64,000 nucleotides of DNA from Chitinibacter tainanensis DSM 15459 (GTDB taxonomy: Bacteria > Pseudomonadota > Gammaproteobacteria > Burkholderiales > Chitinibacteraceae): NCBI RefSeq assembly GCF_000429785.1, contig NZ_KE386951.1, forward strand, positions 522,009 to 586,008, in the 5' to 3' direction. The notes under the pieces were generated by a model. It had not been told where the DNA came from. It was given only the letters and a program-made list of their open reading frames with translations, and ran no database searches. A program made the position numbers and the translations under genes. This document shows positions 18,340 through 29,279 of the stretch, one piece after another (positions within the stretch are counted from its first letter, which is position 1; each line of letters begins with the position of its first letter).

Positions 18340-18431
18340 TGACAGCCTCTTTTACCAATCTTAATAATTAACTTTAAAAAACCGCGACAACCCAATCTTT
18401 CTATTTGCTTTTACCAAACCAAAAGCATAAA

Positions 18432-19202
18432 TCATGCCGAAGCTTTAAGTGCTTTTGGTTTTGCAGCAACGGGTGGTTTTGCCACAGTACTTTTCTCTAC
18501 CGGAACAAATTGCGGCAGTTTCACCGCAAAGCCATTCGGATAGCGTAAATCCACATAATCAAATGGCTGCTGCAACAGGGCCAATGAATTGGGATACGCT
18601 TTCACAAAACGCTCTACCCGTTCAATTGGCTCTTCGCGGCCTACTTCGACCATTAACTGTTTATCCAACTCAAAGCGCCAAGCGCGGCGCTCGGATAACC
18701 ACAATTGGGTCGGTTTACGATTCAGCGGTGCCAATACTTCCGTCAGCCGCTGCAAACCTTCCACCATCACCCGCTCAGTGCCCTCCGGGCCTTCCAGAAT
18801 GGGCAGACTTTCATTACTTGCGGCATCAAAGCGCTCGCCATGCTGATTCAGCAGGGCCGAATTACCCCAGCGCGCAATTGCACGATGCTCTTCGATATTG
18901 ACTTCCAGCTTGTCAGGCCAGCGGCGGCGCACTTCAACCCGCCGCACCCACGGCAGCTTTTCAAAATCCTGCCGGGTTTTGAGCAAATCCAGGGTAAAAA
19001 ACGTGCCTTTCAATTCGTTTTTAATCACGTATTGCAATTGCTCGCGGGTGGTGTGCGCCAAATCACCATCAACTTTAATTTGCCGAATCGGAAATAAAGG
19101 CGAATGCACCGCCAAAAACAGCAGCGAGTAAAACAATAACAACAAGGCGAGCGCCGTTAATAAATTGGCCACCCACATCATCAATTGCGGTTTATTCCAC
19201 AT
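18432..19202 (-). CDS. ftsQ: Cell division protein FtsQ
   Basis: Bitopic divisome protein of 256 residues: a short cytoplasmic start, a membrane helix at about 12-32, then a periplasmic POTRA domain beginning FPIRQIKVDGDLAHTTREQL and the FtsQ beta domain. The C-terminus is an Ala/Lys/Pro-rich tail (KPPVAAKPKALKASA). ATG 19202 has GGAGGTGA just upstream. Its role is to link FtsK/FtsA with FtsB-FtsL. It is separated from ddl and ftsA by about 90 nt on each side, the widest gaps within mraZ-ftsZ. Confidence 0.95.
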   Translation of the reverse strand: MWNKPQLMMWVANLLTALALLLLFYSLLFLAVHSPLFPIRQIKVDGDLAHTTREQLQYVIKNELKGTFFTLDLLKTRQDFEKLPWVRRVEVRRRWPDKLEVNIEEHRAIARWGNSALLNQHGERFDAASNESLPILEGPEGTERVMVEGLQRLTEVLAPLNRKPTQLWLSERRAWRFELDKQLMVEVGREEPIERVERFVKAYPNSLALLQQPFDYVDLRYPNGFAVKLPQFVPVEKSTVAKPPVAAKPKALKASA

Positions 19203-19293
19203 CCGTCACCTCCGGCGCACGCGCCCGCGGGCCGCAGCACATCGTGCCGCCAGCATAGCGCTGCCAAACGAGGTTACGGTGCTGGTTCATGGC

Positions 19294-20205
19294 TTAACGC
19301 GACTCCAGCGTGGTGGCCAACACCCGCAATACCAAGGCCTCATAGCTCATCCCCGCTTCCCGAGCACACATCGGGAACAGGCTATGACTGGTCATGCCCG
19401 GTGCGGTATTTGGCTCCAACAGGAAGATCGCGCCCGCTTCATCTTGCAGAAAATCAATTCGCGCCCAGCCATCTGCGCCCAGCACGTGATAGGCTTGCTC
19501 GGCCAGATGGCGGGCAGTTTGCTCCTGCTCCCCCACCAAACCCGGGCAGGTGTAAACGGTATCGTCGCGATAGTATTTCGCGTCGTAGTCGTAAAACTCG
19601 GTCGCAGGCTGAATTTTGACGGTCGCCAAGGCCTTTCCATCCAGCACCGCGCAAGAAAACTCCCCGCCCAGCACCGCCTTTTCGGCCAAAACCAGCGGAT
19701 CGTATTGCGCCGCCGCCTGATAAGCGGCCGCCACATCAGCCACGCTCTTGCACTTGGTCACACCCACGCTAGAGCCGCCATTGGCGGGCTTCACAAACAA
19801 AGGCAGGCCCAAGCGCGCCACCACGGCAGCAAAATCGCTATCCGCGGCCAGCAGCTCATACGCCGGTACAGGCAAACCCGCGGCTTGCCACATCAGCTTG
19901 GTGCGCCATTTGTCCATCCCGATCGCAGAGGCCATCACGCCACAACCGGTGTAGGGAATCCCCATGAACTCCAGTGCGCCCTGAATCGTGCCATCTTCGC
20001 CCTGGCCACCATGCAAAATCAGAAAAGCGCGTGCAAAGCCCTCGTCTTTCAGTGCCGACAGCGGTTTTTCTGCCGGATCAAACGCATGCGCATCCACCCC
20101 TTGCGCCTGCAGCGCGGCCAAGACTCCCTGCCCGCTCATCAACGACACTTCACGCTCGCTGGAGCTACCGCCCATCACGACGGCTACTTTGCCAAATTCT
20201 TTCAT
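19294..20205 (-). CDS. ddl: D-alanine--D-alanine ligase
   Basis: ATP-grasp ligase of 303 residues making D-Ala-D-Ala for the peptidoglycan stem. Motifs are [17 protein letters not shown] at the N-terminus, [13 protein letters not shown], the ATP-grasp segment [14 protein letters not shown] and the metal-binding end [15 protein letters not shown]. Length matches DdlB. Its start overlaps the murC stop by 4 nt (ATGA). Confidence 0.96.
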   Translation of the reverse strand: MKEFGKVAVVMGGSSSEREVSLMSGQGVLAALQAQGVDAHAFDPAEKPLSALKDEGFARAFLILHGGQGEDGTIQGALEFMGIPYTGCGVMASAIGMDKWRTKLMWQAAGLPVPAYELLAADSDFAAVVARLGLPLFVKPANGGSSVGVTKCKSVADVAAAYQAAAQYDPLVLAEKAVLGGEFSCAVLDGKALATVKIQPATEFYDYDAKYYRDDTVYTCPGLVGEQEQTARHLAEQAYHVLGADGWARIDFLQDEAGAIFLLEPNTAPGMTSHSLFPMCAREAGMSYEALVLRVLATTLESR

Positions 20206-21596
20206 GCCTTCTGCTCGCTCAACAGTTTTGGGGTGTTGCCGATCGAGCCGGCCCCCATCGTCACAATCACGTCCCCATCGCGGGCAGCGGCAAGGATTGC
20301 CGCCGGCATCTCGGCAATGTTTTCCACGAATACCGGTTCAATCTTGCCGGCTACACGCACCGCCCGCGCCAGCGAACGGCCATCGGCGGCCACAATCGGA
20401 GTTTCCCCAGCGGCATACACTTCAGCCAGCAACAAGCCGTCAACGGTGTTGAGCACTTTCACAAAGTCTTCAAAACAATCGCGCGTGCGGGTGTAACGGT
20501 GGGGCTGGAAAGCCAGCAGCAAACGGCGGCCGGGAAACGCGCCGCGGGCCGCAGCCAAGGTCGCCGCCATTTCCACTGGGTGATGGCCATAATCGTCCAC
20601 CAAGGTAAAGCTGCCGCCACTGGCTAGGGCGATTTCGCCATAGCGCTGGAAGCGCCGACCCACGCCCTGGAATTTCTCCAGCGCAGCCACAATCGCCGCT
20701 TCATCGGCGCCAACTTCAATCCCGATGGCAATCGCGGCCAGTGCATTCAGCACATTGTGCATGCCCGGCATATTCAGCGTGACGGCCAGACGGCGGGTTT
20801 CGCCGTTTTGCCAAACCGCATCAAATTTCATCTGCCCATGCGCGGCGACGATATTTTCGGCGCGCAACATGGCATCGGCCGAAGTGCCATAGGTGGTAAT
20901 CGGGCTGGTGACTTTCGGCAGAATCGAGCGCACATGCGGATCATCAATACACAAAATCGCGCGACCATAAAACGGCAGGTGATGCAGAAAATCGATAAAC
21001 GCCTGCTTCAGTTTTTCGAAATCATGGCCATAGGTATCCATATGGTCGGCATCGATATTGGTCACCACCGAAATCACCGGGGTTAGCAGCAGGAAAGACG
21101 CATCGCTTTCGTCCGCTTCGGCCACCAGAAAATCGCCATGGCCCAAACGGGCATTCGAGCCCGCAGCGTGCAGTTTGCCGCCGATGACAAAGGTCGGATC
21201 TAAGCCGGCCGCTTCCAGCACACTGGCACTCAGGCTGGTGGTGGTGGTTTTACCGTGGGTGCCGGCAATCGCAATACCCTGCTTCAGGCGCATCAGCTCG
21301 GCCAACATCATGGCGCGCGGCACTACGGGAATCTGCCGCGCACGCGCTTCAACCACTTCCGGGTTGTCGTCTTTCACCGCGCTGGAAATCACCACCACAT
21401 CGGCATGGGCGACAAACTCAGCCGCATGCCCTTGATGCACTTCAGCGCCGGCCGCCGCCAGGCGTTGGGTGGTCGCGTTGCTACCGAGGTCAGAGCCGCT
21501 GACCTCAAAGCCCAGATTGAGCAAAACCTCGGCAATCCCACTCATACCGACGCCGCCAATCCCGACAAAATGAATTCGTTTAACTTTATGTTTCAT
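20202..21596 (-). CDS. murC: UDP-N-acetylmuramate--L-alanine ligase MurC
   Basis: Mur ligase of 464 residues adding L-Ala to UDP-MurNAc. A Rossmann start ([15 protein letters not shown]) and the ATP-binding P-loop GTHGKTTT (112-119) are present, followed by the Mur central and C-terminal domains (DDYGHHPVE in the last third). It is preceded by a 65-nt gap after murG, one of the few real intergenic spaces in the cluster, and coupled to ddl downstream. Confidence 0.97.
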   Translation of the reverse strand: MKHKVKRIHFVGIGGVGMSGIAEVLLNLGFEVSGSDLGSNATTQRLAAAGAEVHQGHAAEFVAHADVVVISSAVKDDNPEVVEARARQIPVVPRAMMLAELMRLKQGIAIAGTHGKTTTTSLSASVLEAAGLDPTFVIGGKLHAAGSNARLGHGDFLVAEADESDASFLLLTPVISVVTNIDADHMDTYGHDFEKLKQAFIDFLHHLPFYGRAILCIDDPHVRSILPKVTSPITTYGTSADAMLRAENIVAAHGQMKFDAVWQNGETRRLAVTLNMPGMHNVLNALAAIAIGIEVGADEAAIVAALEKFQGVGRRFQRYGEIALASGGSFTLVDDYGHHPVEMAATLAAARGAFPGRRLLLAFQPHRYTRTRDCFEDFVKVLNTVDGLLLAEVYAAGETPIVAADGRSLARAVRVAGKIEPVFVENIAEMPAAILAAARDGDVIVTMGAGSIGNTPKLLSEQKA

Positions 21597-21661
21597 CTTT
21601 TCTTAGGGTATACGCCCGAAAGGCAAGAATTATATACCTTTCAAGGCACTACCCCATACTC

Positions 21662-22729
21662 CTATCCGGCTAATTCCTCAATGGCGGCCACGACTTTGGC
21701 CGTCGCATCCGGCTGGGCCAGCGCCCGTGCCCGCTCAGCCATTTGCTGGCAGGCACCGCGATCCAGTCGACTAAACCAATCCGCCAATTTAGCGGCGTTC
21801 AATTCCTGTTGCGGCAACAAAATGCCGGCATCTTGCGCACTCAAATAGCGGGCGTTACCCGTCTGGTGGTCATCCACCGCATGCGGAAATGGCACCAAAA
21901 TCGCCGCGGCGCCCACACTCGCGAGCTCAGACACCGTCAGCGCCCCCGCGCGGCACAACACCAGATCAGCCTCGGCATAGGCATGCGCCATATCGGCGAT
22001 AAAGGCCACGCACTCCGCCGTCACCCCGGCGGCAGCATAATTGGCCCGCAGCGCATCAATATGCTTTTCGCCGGCCTGGTGAATCACGTGCGGGCGCTGC
22101 TCCGGCGCCAAAAGCGCCAGCGCCTTGGGCACTTCTTCGTTAAATACCTGCGCACCCAGACTGCCGCCGACCACCAAGACCTTCAGCGGCCCAGTTCGCC
22201 CAACAAAACGCGCAGCAGGCAAGGCCACTTGCTGTAGTTCGGGCCGAATCGGGTTGCCAATGCAACCCTCGCGACCAGGAAACGCGCTCGGGAAAGCAAA
22301 CAGCACCCGATTCGCAATTTTGGCCAGCACCTTGTTGGTGAGCCCGGCCACCGAGTTTTGTTCGTGAATCACCAGCGGCAACCAGCACAGCCGCATTGCC
22401 ACGCCACCCGGAAAACCCGTAAATCCGCCAAACCCAACCGCTACATCGGGGCGACGGCGGAAAATGAGATCCAGCGCGCTATAAATCGCTTTCAGCTGCA
22501 CCCACGGCTGCACCAGCTTTTTCAGCCAGCCCTTGCCGCGCACCCCGGTGATTTGCAACGTCACCAAATCAATTCCGTGCTGTGGCACCACCCGCGTTTC
22601 CATCGCGCCGGCCGCACCCAGCCAAACCACATCCCAGCCTTTGTCACGCAGCGCATTGGCGACAGCCAGCGCGGGGAAAATATGCCCACCGGTACCACCG
22701 GCCATCACGAGCAAGGTTCGCTTACTCAT
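21662..22729 (-). CDS. murG: UDP-GlcNAc:lipid I N-acetylglucosaminyltransferase MurG
   Basis: GT-B (GT28) enzyme of 355 residues making lipid II at the inner face of the cytoplasmic membrane. It shows the N-terminal glycine loop [25 protein letters not shown] in the middle, VVGGSLGAQ and the donor site [12 protein letters not shown] with [14 protein letters not shown]. The start overlaps the ftsW stop by 4 nt. Confidence 0.97.
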   Translation of the reverse strand: MSKRTLLVMAGGTGGHIFPALAVANALRDKGWDVVWLGAAGAMETRVVPQHGIDLVTLQITGVRGKGWLKKLVQPWVQLKAIYSALDLIFRRRPDVAVGFGGFTGFPGGVAMRLCWLPLVIHEQNSVAGLTNKVLAKIANRVLFAFPSAFPGREGCIGNPIRPELQQVALPAARFVGRTGPLKVLVVGGSLGAQVFNEEVPKALALLAPEQRPHVIHQAGEKHIDALRANYAAAGVTAECVAFIADMAHAYAEADLVLCRAGALTVSELASVGAAAILVPFPHAVDDHQTGNARYLSAQDAGILLPQQELNAAKLADWFSRLDRGACQQMAERARALAQPDATAKVVAAIEELAG

Positions 22730-23913
22730 ACGCGATACCCCCTGATTTGCTGCCGGTTTTCATAATCGATCCGCATCACCAGCCCCAAGGCCAGCAGATT
22801 GGCCACAATGCCAGAGCCACCAAACGACAACAGCGGCAAGGTTAGACCCTTGGTCGGCATCAGGCCCATATTCACGCCCATATTGATAAACGACTGAAAA
22901 CCAATCCAGATCCCAACACCCTGCGCCACCAGCGCATGCCAATGCCGCTCAAGCTTGGTGGCCTGCACGCCAATCGCAAAGGTGCGGAACACCAGAAAGG
23001 CAAACAGACAAATCACCACCGCCACGCCCATGAGGCCAAATTCTTCCGCAATAATCGCCATCAAAAAGTCGGTGTGCGCTTCCGGCAAGTAAGAGAGTTT
23101 TTCCACACTGCCGCCCAGACCCACGCCATGCCATTCGCCGCGCCCAAACGCGATCAGTGAGTGGCTCAGCTGATAGCCCTTGCCATACGGGTCTTGCCAC
23201 GGATCTAGAAAACCCAGCACCCGCGCGCGCCGATACGGGCTAGAGGCAATCAGCCCGACAAAGGCCACACCCAGAAAGACAATCAGCCCCAGAAACAGCC
23301 GCCAGTTAAAACCGCCAAGAAACAAGGCGCCCATCGCAATCGCGGTGATCACGGTAAACGCGCCAAAATCCGGCTCCAGCAGCAGCAAGCCCCCGACCAC
23401 GGCCATCACCAAGGCCATGGGCAGCAACACTTTGCTAATACTCTCGCCCAGCTTGGCTTCCATGCTATTGGCTTTGCGCACGGTGTAATCGGCGGCATAT
23501 AGCACGGCAAAAAACTTCATCAGCTCGGATGGCTGCAGATTGATCAGACCCAGACTCAGCCAGCGCCGGCTACCGTTAACCTCACGGCCAATGCCCGGAA
23601 TCAGCACCAACACCAACAAAATCGTGCCCACAATGAACAGCGATGGCGCCCATTGCCGCCATTTTTCGGTCGGGATATTAAACGCCACCAGCGCCGCACA
23701 ACTGCCAACAAACAGGAAAATCGCGTGCCGCACGAGGAAATAATGCGAGCGAAAACCGGTGTCTTTATCCACCTCGGCCATCGCAATCGAGGCCGAATAC
23801 ACCATCACCAGGCCAATCGACAGCAGCAGCAATACCGTCCAGAACAGCGCCTGATCGTAGCTGCTCATGGTGGGTTTCATGCGGCGCATGGCCTGATAGA
23901 AAATCTGGCGCAT
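22726..23913 (-). CDS. ftsW: Peptidoglycan glycosyltransferase FtsW (SEDS family)
   Basis: Polytopic membrane protein of 395 residues with about ten helices. SEDS signatures include [13 protein letters not shown] near helix 1, [37 protein letters not shown] and the end [14 protein letters not shown]. It polymerises glycan strands at the septum with FtsI. ATG 23913 overlaps the murD stop as TAATG; the longer open frame to 23997 lies inside murD and is unlikely to be used. Confidence 0.96.
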   Translation of the reverse strand: MRQIFYQAMRRMKPTMSSYDQALFWTVLLLLSIGLVMVYSASIAMAEVDKDTGFRSHYFLVRHAIFLFVGSCAALVAFNIPTEKWRQWAPSLFIVGTILLVLVLIPGIGREVNGSRRWLSLGLINLQPSELMKFFAVLYAADYTVRKANSMEAKLGESISKVLLPMALVMAVVGGLLLLEPDFGAFTVITAIAMGALFLGGFNWRLFLGLIVFLGVAFVGLIASSPYRRARVLGFLDPWQDPYGKGYQLSHSLIAFGRGEWHGVGLGGSVEKLSYLPEAHTDFLMAIIAEEFGLMGVAVVICLFAFLVFRTFAIGVQATKLERHWHALVAQGVGIWIGFQSFINMGVNMGLMPTKGLTLPLLSFGGSGIVANLLALGLVMRIDYENRQQIRGYRV

Positions 23914-25322
23914 TAGTGCTGCTCCAGCCCTTTCACGGCGGCGATAAACACCTCGGCGCGGTGATGGTAGTTGCGGAACATATCCAGACTGGCGCACGCA
24001 GGCGACAGCAGCACCACATCGCCGGCTTCGGCGATATTGCTGGCCATCATCACCGCCATTTCCAGTGAGGGCAGCTGCAGCACGGGCAGGAAATTATCCT
24101 CATCGTCGGGCAGGAAGGCCGAACGGGCTTCGTTCAGGGTTTCGGCAATTTGCGGGCCATCACGGCCAATCAGCAACACGGCGCGGCAGATCCGCTCGCA
24201 CGCAGGCACTAGCGGGCGGAAATCCTGCCCTTTGCCATCGCCACCGGCAATCAGCACCACCGGCTGGGTCATACCTTTGAGTGCGGCCTCGGTGGCGCCC
24301 ACATTGGTGCCTTTCGAGTCGTCGTAATACTTCACGCCAGCCACTTCGGCCACAAATTCCACTCGGTGGGGCAGGCCTTTAAAGGCTTTCAGCGCGGCCA
24401 CCAGCGGGCCGGTGGCCATACCGGCTGCACGGCACAGGGCAATGGCCGCCAAGGCATTCACGGCATTGTGCAAACCGGCCACCGGCAATTCGCTGGCGCG
24501 CAGCAATTCAAACTCGCCACAGCGCAGACTAAAGTCACCGGCGATTTCCACCAGACCATATTCGCTGTCATTTCGGGGGGTATCGGCCCCAAGCCAAATC
24601 ACATCGCGGCTTTGACGTGCCATACCCCGGCAATAGCCATCTTCGCGATTCAGCACTTGCACGCCTAGACCTTCAAAAATACGCGCCTTGGTGGCGGCGT
24701 ATTCTTTCATGCCGGCATAGCGATCCAGGTGGTCTTCCGACACATTCAGCACTGTGGCCGCAGCTGGGCGCAGCGAATAGGTGGTTTCCAGCTGAAAGCT
24801 CGATAGCTCCAGCACCCAGGCATCGGGCCATTCGCCACGAGCTTCCCATTCGGCCAGTGCTGACAGCACCGGTACGCCAATATTGCCGGCCATCACCGTG
24901 CGCAGGCCGCTGGCCTCGCACATTTGCGCCACCATGGTGGTAACGGTGGATTTACCGTTCGAGCCGGTAATGGCAATCACTTTGCCTGGCTGGCCTTGCA
25001 AAGCCAGCGCCAGCAATTCGACATCGCCCAGTACCGGAATCCCACGCGCCAGCGCGGCCGCCACTTCAGGCGTGGCCAGTGGTACGCCCGGGCTGGTAAT
25101 CAGCACATCGGCGTCGGCAAATGTATCGGCATGAAAAGCGCCCAAGCGCACTGCCACCTCTGGCAAGGCGGTGCGCAAATGTTCCAGATTAGGTGGCGTG
25201 GCGCGTGAATCGGCGACCGTCACCCGGGCGCCTTTACTGGCGAGCCAACGCGCGGTCGCCAGGCCGGTATCGCCCAGCCCCACCACGATGCAATGTTGAT
25301 TGTGCAATTGATCGAGCGTCAT
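23913..25322 (-). CDS. murD: UDP-N-acetylmuramoyl-L-alanine--D-glutamate ligase MurD
   Basis: Mur ligase of 469 residues. N-terminal nucleotide-sugar domain ([16 protein letters not shown]), P-loop TGSNGKSTV (119-127), central motif [10 protein letters not shown] and C-terminal [13 protein letters not shown]. It adds D-Glu to the stem peptide in the cytoplasm. It follows mraY by 7 nt and is coupled to ftsW. Confidence 0.97.
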   Translation of the reverse strand: MTLDQLHNQHCIVVGLGDTGLATARWLASKGARVTVADSRATPPNLEHLRTALPEVAVRLGAFHADTFADADVLITSPGVPLATPEVAAALARGIPVLGDVELLALALQGQPGKVIAITGSNGKSTVTTMVAQMCEASGLRTVMAGNIGVPVLSALAEWEARGEWPDAWVLELSSFQLETTYSLRPAAATVLNVSEDHLDRYAGMKEYAATKARIFEGLGVQVLNREDGYCRGMARQSRDVIWLGADTPRNDSEYGLVEIAGDFSLRCGEFELLRASELPVAGLHNAVNALAAIALCRAAGMATGPLVAALKAFKGLPHRVEFVAEVAGVKYYDDSKGTNVGATEAALKGMTQPVVLIAGGDGKGQDFRPLVPACERICRAVLLIGRDGPQIAETLNEARSAFLPDDEDNFLPVLQLPSLEMAVMMASNIAEAGDVVLLSPACASLDMFRNYHHRAEVFIAAVKGLEQH

Positions 25323-25329
25323 CTTTGCC

Positions 25330-26415
25330 TCAGCGCAGTTTCAGCGTGGCCAGACCGACCAACACCAGCAGCATGGTGATAATCCAGAAGCGCACCACCA
25401 CCTGGGTTTCCTTCCAGCCTTTGAGTTCGTAGTGATGGTGTAGCGGCGCCATGCGGAAGACCCGTTTCCCCGTCATCTTGAAGCTGGCGACCTGAATCAT
25501 CACCGACAGTGCCTCCACCACAAACACGCCGCCCATAATCAGCAGCACGATTTCTTGGCGTACGATCACTGCCACAGTACCCAAGCCGGCGCCCAGCGCC
25601 AGCGCGCCCACATCGCCCATAAACACTTCGGCCGGATAGGCGTTGAACCACAAAAAGCCCAAGCCCGCACCGACCATGGCCGCGCAGAACACGATCAATT
25701 CGCCTGCGCCCACCACATGCGGCACGCCCAGATAGGTGGCAAATTTGGCATTACCGGCCACATAGGCAAAGATGCAGAATGCCCCAGCCACCAGCACGGT
25801 TGGCATAATCGCCAAGCCATCCAGGCCATCGGTCAGGTTCACTGCATTACTGGTACCGACGATCACGAAATACGTCAGCACGCAAAAGCCCAGCGCGCCA
25901 AATGGATAGATGATTTCTTTGTAAAACGGGATGATAAAGCCGGTGTTGGATGCATCCGGGCCTACGTTCACCAGAAACAGCGCCGCACCAATGGCAATCG
26001 CCGATTGGCCAATCATCTTGGCCTTGGCCGACAGGCCTTTCGGGTTTTTCAGTGCGACTTTCTTGTAATCATCCACAAAGCCAATCACCCCGGTACTCAG
26101 GGTGACAATCAGCACCAACCACACATACGGGTTTTTCAGATCGGCCCACAGCAAGGTGGTCAGCCCGATCGAGAGCAGAATCAGCGTGCCGCCCATGGTC
26201 GGGGTGCCGGCCTTTACCAAGTGGGTTTGCGGGCCATCATCGCGCACGGCCTGCCCCACTTTCAGCTCGGTGAGCTTGCGGATCACATACGGCCCCAGCA
26301 CCCAGGAGATGCCCAGCGCCGTGATAGTGGCCAGCACAGCGCGCAGCGTGAGGTAGTTGAATACATTAAAGGCCCGGATCGATTCGCCCAGCCATTGCGT
26401 GAGAATAAGCAACAT
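25330..26415 (-). CDS. mraY: Phospho-N-acetylmuramoyl-pentapeptide transferase MraY
   Basis: Polytopic enzyme of 361 residues forming lipid I from UDP-MurNAc-pentapeptide and undecaprenyl phosphate. It has the family signatures [28 protein letters not shown] and the catalytic-loop end [15 protein letters not shown]. Ten hydrophobic segments are visible. It starts 3 nt after murF. Confidence 0.98.
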   Translation of the reverse strand: MLLILTQWLGESIRAFNVFNYLTLRAVLATITALGISWVLGPYVIRKLTELKVGQAVRDDGPQTHLVKAGTPTMGGTLILLSIGLTTLLWADLKNPYVWLVLIVTLSTGVIGFVDDYKKVALKNPKGLSAKAKMIGQSAIAIGAALFLVNVGPDASNTGFIIPFYKEIIYPFGALGFCVLTYFVIVGTSNAVNLTDGLDGLAIMPTVLVAGAFCIFAYVAGNAKFATYLGVPHVVGAGELIVFCAAMVGAGLGFLWFNAYPAEVFMGDVGALALGAGLGTVAVIVRQEIVLLIMGGVFVVEALSVMIQVASFKMTGKRVFRMAPLHHHYELKGWKETQVVVRFWIITMLLVLVGLATLKLR

Positions 26416-26418
26416 GAC

Positions 26419-27798
26419 TTAAGCTCCTTCCGTTGATGCTTGCTCGTGCGCCAAACCGGCCACGACCGTTTCCATGCGCATAAAGCGCGACCCTTTGACC
26501 AGCACTTGCGTTTCAGGCGTGAGCAGCGCGCGGGCGGCGGCGATGGCGCTAGCGTGATCAGCGCAATGCTGCGCGCCGGCGCCAAAGGCCTCTACCGCAT
26601 ACTGCATATGGGTACCCACTGCAATCAAATGCTGAATACCCTTTTCACGTGCATACCCCCCGATCTCGGCATGGCGCTCCGGCGCATCTGCGCCCACTTC
26701 GCCCATATCGCCCAAGATCAGCAAGGTGGGGCGGCCTTGCGCCCCGATCGCGGCCAGCACATTCACCGCCGCTTTCATCGAATCGGGATTGGCGTTGTAG
26801 GTGTCATCCAGCACCGCGGCGCCATTAAAGGCCTGCTTGGCTTGCAGGCGGCCTTTCACGCCCTGCCACTGGCACAAGCCCTGCGCAATCTGCGCCACGC
26901 TCACGCCGCAGGCATGAGCTGCGGCAGCGGCCGCCAAGGCATTGCGCACATTGTGTTCACCCGGCACGGCCAGATTCACCGCTGCGGTGCCCGCAGGGGT
27001 CTGCAATTCGAACTGGCTGCCCGTAGCGGCCAGCTGCACCGCGTGAGCCCGGATATCGCCCGCAAGACCAAAGGTGAGCTGCGTTTGCGCGCCAGCCAAT
27101 TGCTGCCACAGCGATGCATGCGGGTCATCGGCGTTAATCACCGCTACCCCGCGCGTCACCAGCCCGGCAAAAATCTCGCCCTTCGCCCGCGCCACACCTT
27201 CCACCGAGCCCAGCGCTTCCAGATGCGCTGCACCAGCGTTATTCACCAGCGCCACATCGGGCTGCGCAATGTGGGTGAGGTAATCGATTTCACCGAAATG
27301 ATTCATCCCCATTTCGGCCACCACATAGCGATGCTGGGCTCGAATACCCAGCACGGTCAGTGGCAAACCAATATGGTTATTCAGATTGCCTTGGGTGGCG
27401 TGTACGTATTCGCTACCGCCCGCGGCCACGGCAAAAATCGAGGCCAGCATTTCTTTCACGCTGGTTTTGCCATTGCTGCCGGTGACGCCCACCAGCGGAA
27501 TCGCCGCATGCTGGCGCCGCCAATAGGCCGCCAGCTGCCCCAACGCGGCCAGTGTATCCGCTACTTGCAGGCGATTGCCTGCACCCGGCTGCTCCACCAG
27601 CGCGGCCACGGCGCCTTGCGCCAAAGCGCCGGCGACAAAATCATGGGCGTCAAAGCGCTCGCCCTTGAGCGCGACAAACAGATCGCCCGGTCGCACGTCA
27701 CGACTGTCGGTCGTGACGCGACTAAATTGCAGCTCAGCATCGCTGACCTGCAGCTGGGCCTGAAGCGCTTGCGCGGCTTCCCGCAAACTCAACATCAT
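26419..27798 (-). CDS. murF: UDP-MurNAc-tripeptide--D-Ala-D-Ala ligase MurF
   Basis: Mur ligase of 459 residues adding D-Ala-D-Ala. P-loop VTGSNGKTSV at 105-114, EMGMNHFGEI in the middle, LDDTYNANPDSM in the C-terminal third. Its start overlaps the murE stop by one base (TAATG), so the two are translationally coupled. Confidence 0.97.
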   Translation of the reverse strand: MMLSLREAAQALQAQLQVSDAELQFSRVTTDSRDVRPGDLFVALKGERFDAHDFVAGALAQGAVAALVEQPGAGNRLQVADTLAALGQLAAYWRRQHAAIPLVGVTGSNGKTSVKEMLASIFAVAAGGSEYVHATQGNLNNHIGLPLTVLGIRAQHRYVVAEMGMNHFGEIDYLTHIAQPDVALVNNAGAAHLEALGSVEGVARAKGEIFAGLVTRGVAVINADDPHASLWQQLAGAQTQLTFGLAGDIRAHAVQLAATGSQFELQTPAGTAAVNLAVPGEHNVRNALAAAAAAHACGVSVAQIAQGLCQWQGVKGRLQAKQAFNGAAVLDDTYNANPDSMKAAVNVLAAIGAQGRPTLLILGDMGEVGADAPERHAEIGGYAREKGIQHLIAVGTHMQYAVEAFGAGAQHCADHASAIAAARALLTPETQVLVKGSRFMRMETVVAGLAHEQASTEGA

Positions 27799-29279
27799 TA
27801 CTTCTTTTTCCTTAACAGCGCTTTTTGAGCCTGTTCCACATCATCGAAGTGGTAACGCTGGCCCTGAATTTCCTGATAGTTTTCGTGCCCCTTGCCGGCG
27901 ATCAGAATCACATCATTGGCATGCGCCATTTCGATCGCGTCAGCAATGGCCGCGGCGCGGTCAGATTCGATCGCGTAATTGGCATGGCCCGTGCCCGGCA
28001 CCCCCGACACACCCGCAACGATGTCCTGGATAATCGCTTTCGGGGTTTCGCTGCGCGGATTGTCACTGGTAATCACCACTGAATCGGCCAGTCGGCAGGC
28101 AATCTCGCCCATCAGCGGGCGTTTGCCGCTATCGCGGTCACCGCCGCAGCCAAACACGCAATACAGCCTCGCCCCTGTTGGCATGGCTTCGCGCAGCGTC
28201 ATCAGCACTTTTTCCAGCGCATCAGGGGTATGGGCGTAATCCACCACTACCAGCGGCAGGCCATCACCACCCAGCCGCTGCATCCGCCCCGCCGCCGGTT
28301 GCACCGCGCCCAGCGCGGCACTGGCTGCCTCCAAGGCCACGCCTTGCGCCAGCAGCACGCCCAAGCACGCCAGCAAATTGCTGGCATTAAAGCGGCCCAG
28401 CATCGGCGAGCGAATTTGCGTTTCGCCCAGCGGGGTTTGCACCGTCAGCGTGAGCCCTTGCAGCGAAGAATCAAGCTGGGTGCAGCGCAAATCGCCGGCA
28501 AAAAAGCCATACGAAAAGACCGTTTTGGCGCTGGTAAAGCCCAGCAGTTCCCGCCCGAACGGATCATCAGCATTGATAACCGCAGCTTGCAAACCGTCCC
28601 ACTCAAACAATTTGGCCTTGGCCGCGCCATAGGCCTGCATGCTGCCGTGATAATCCAGATGATCGCGGGTTAAATTGGTAAACACCGCGGTATGAAACGG
28701 CACGCCATGCGCGCGCGCTTGCACCAATCCATGCGAAGAAACTTCCATCGCCACCTGGGTCGCCCCGGCATGCTGAAAGCGCGCCAGCCAATGCTGCAGG
28801 CTAACCGGGTCGAGCGTGGTATGCGTCGAGCTTTCCAATTCGCCGACAAAACCATTACCCAGTGTACCGAGCACGCCGGCCTTGCCACCCAGCGCATTAA
28901 ACGCCTGTGCCAACCAGTTCGCAATGGAAGTTTTGCCATTGGTACCAGTGATACCAACCACCGGTATCTGGCTGAAGTCATTATTTAATAAGCGCCCCAC
29001 CAAGATACCCACCTGATCACGCAGGCCGGGCACGGCGATATTTGGCACTTGGTGGCTCTCATCCCACTGATAACCTTCGGCTTCCCAGATCACTGCCGCC
29101 GCGCCATTGGCGAGCGCACTGGCGATGTAACGCCGGCCATCCGCGTATTCACCCTGATAGGCCACAAACACATCACCGGGCTGCACCTTGCGGCTATCAG
29201 TCACCAGCGGTCGGCCATTCACCAAGGCGGCGATGGCGGCGAAATCATATGCAGGGAGTGTCCAGCTCGCAGGTTTCAT
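27798..29279 (-). CDS. murE: UDP-MurNAc-L-Ala-D-Glu--meso-diaminopimelate ligase MurE
   Basis: Mur ligase of 493 residues. P-loop TGTNGKTSI at 111-119, then EVSSHGL and the central NLTRDHLDYHGSM. The C-terminal domain holds DNPR (in TSDNPRSETP), the motif associated with meso-diaminopimelate rather than lysine, consistent with a Gram-negative wall. It overlaps ftsI by 4 nt and murF by 1 nt. Confidence 0.97.
   Translation of the reverse strand: MKPASWTLPAYDFAAIAALVNGRPLVTDSRKVQPGDVFVAYQGEYADGRRYIASALANGAAAVIWEAEGYQWDESHQVPNIAVPGLRDQVGILVGRLLNNDFSQIPVVGITGTNGKTSIANWLAQAFNALGGKAGVLGTLGNGFVGELESSTHTTLDPVSLQHWLARFQHAGATQVAMEVSSHGLVQARAHGVPFHTAVFTNLTRDHLDYHGSMQAYGAAKAKLFEWDGLQAAVINADDPFGRELLGFTSAKTVFSYGFFAGDLRCTQLDSSLQGLTLTVQTPLGETQIRSPMLGRFNASNLLACLGVLLAQGVALEAASAALGAVQPAAGRMQRLGGDGLPLVVVDYAHTPDALEKVLMTLREAMPTGARLYCVFGCGGDRDSGKRPLMGEIACRLADSVVITSDNPRSETPKAIIQDIVAGVSGVPGTGHANYAIESDRAAAIADAIEMAHANDVILIAGKGHENYQEIQGQRYHFDDVEQAQKALLRKKK

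Noticed and set aside
19165-20496. Long plus-strand open frame of 443 codons opposite ddl/murC
   Set aside because: Antisense shadow of high-GC genes: histidine/arginine/glutamine-rich translation, no domain, and ddl and murC are unambiguous on the other strand.
23914-23997. Longer FtsW N-terminus
   Set aside because: The extension is inside murD, is arginine-rich and unlike FtsW; the TAATG coupling at 23913 is the natural start.
26440-27828. Plus-strand open frame of 462 codons opposite murF
   Set aside because: Same shadow effect; the translation has no recognisable domain and murF motifs are intact on the minus strand.
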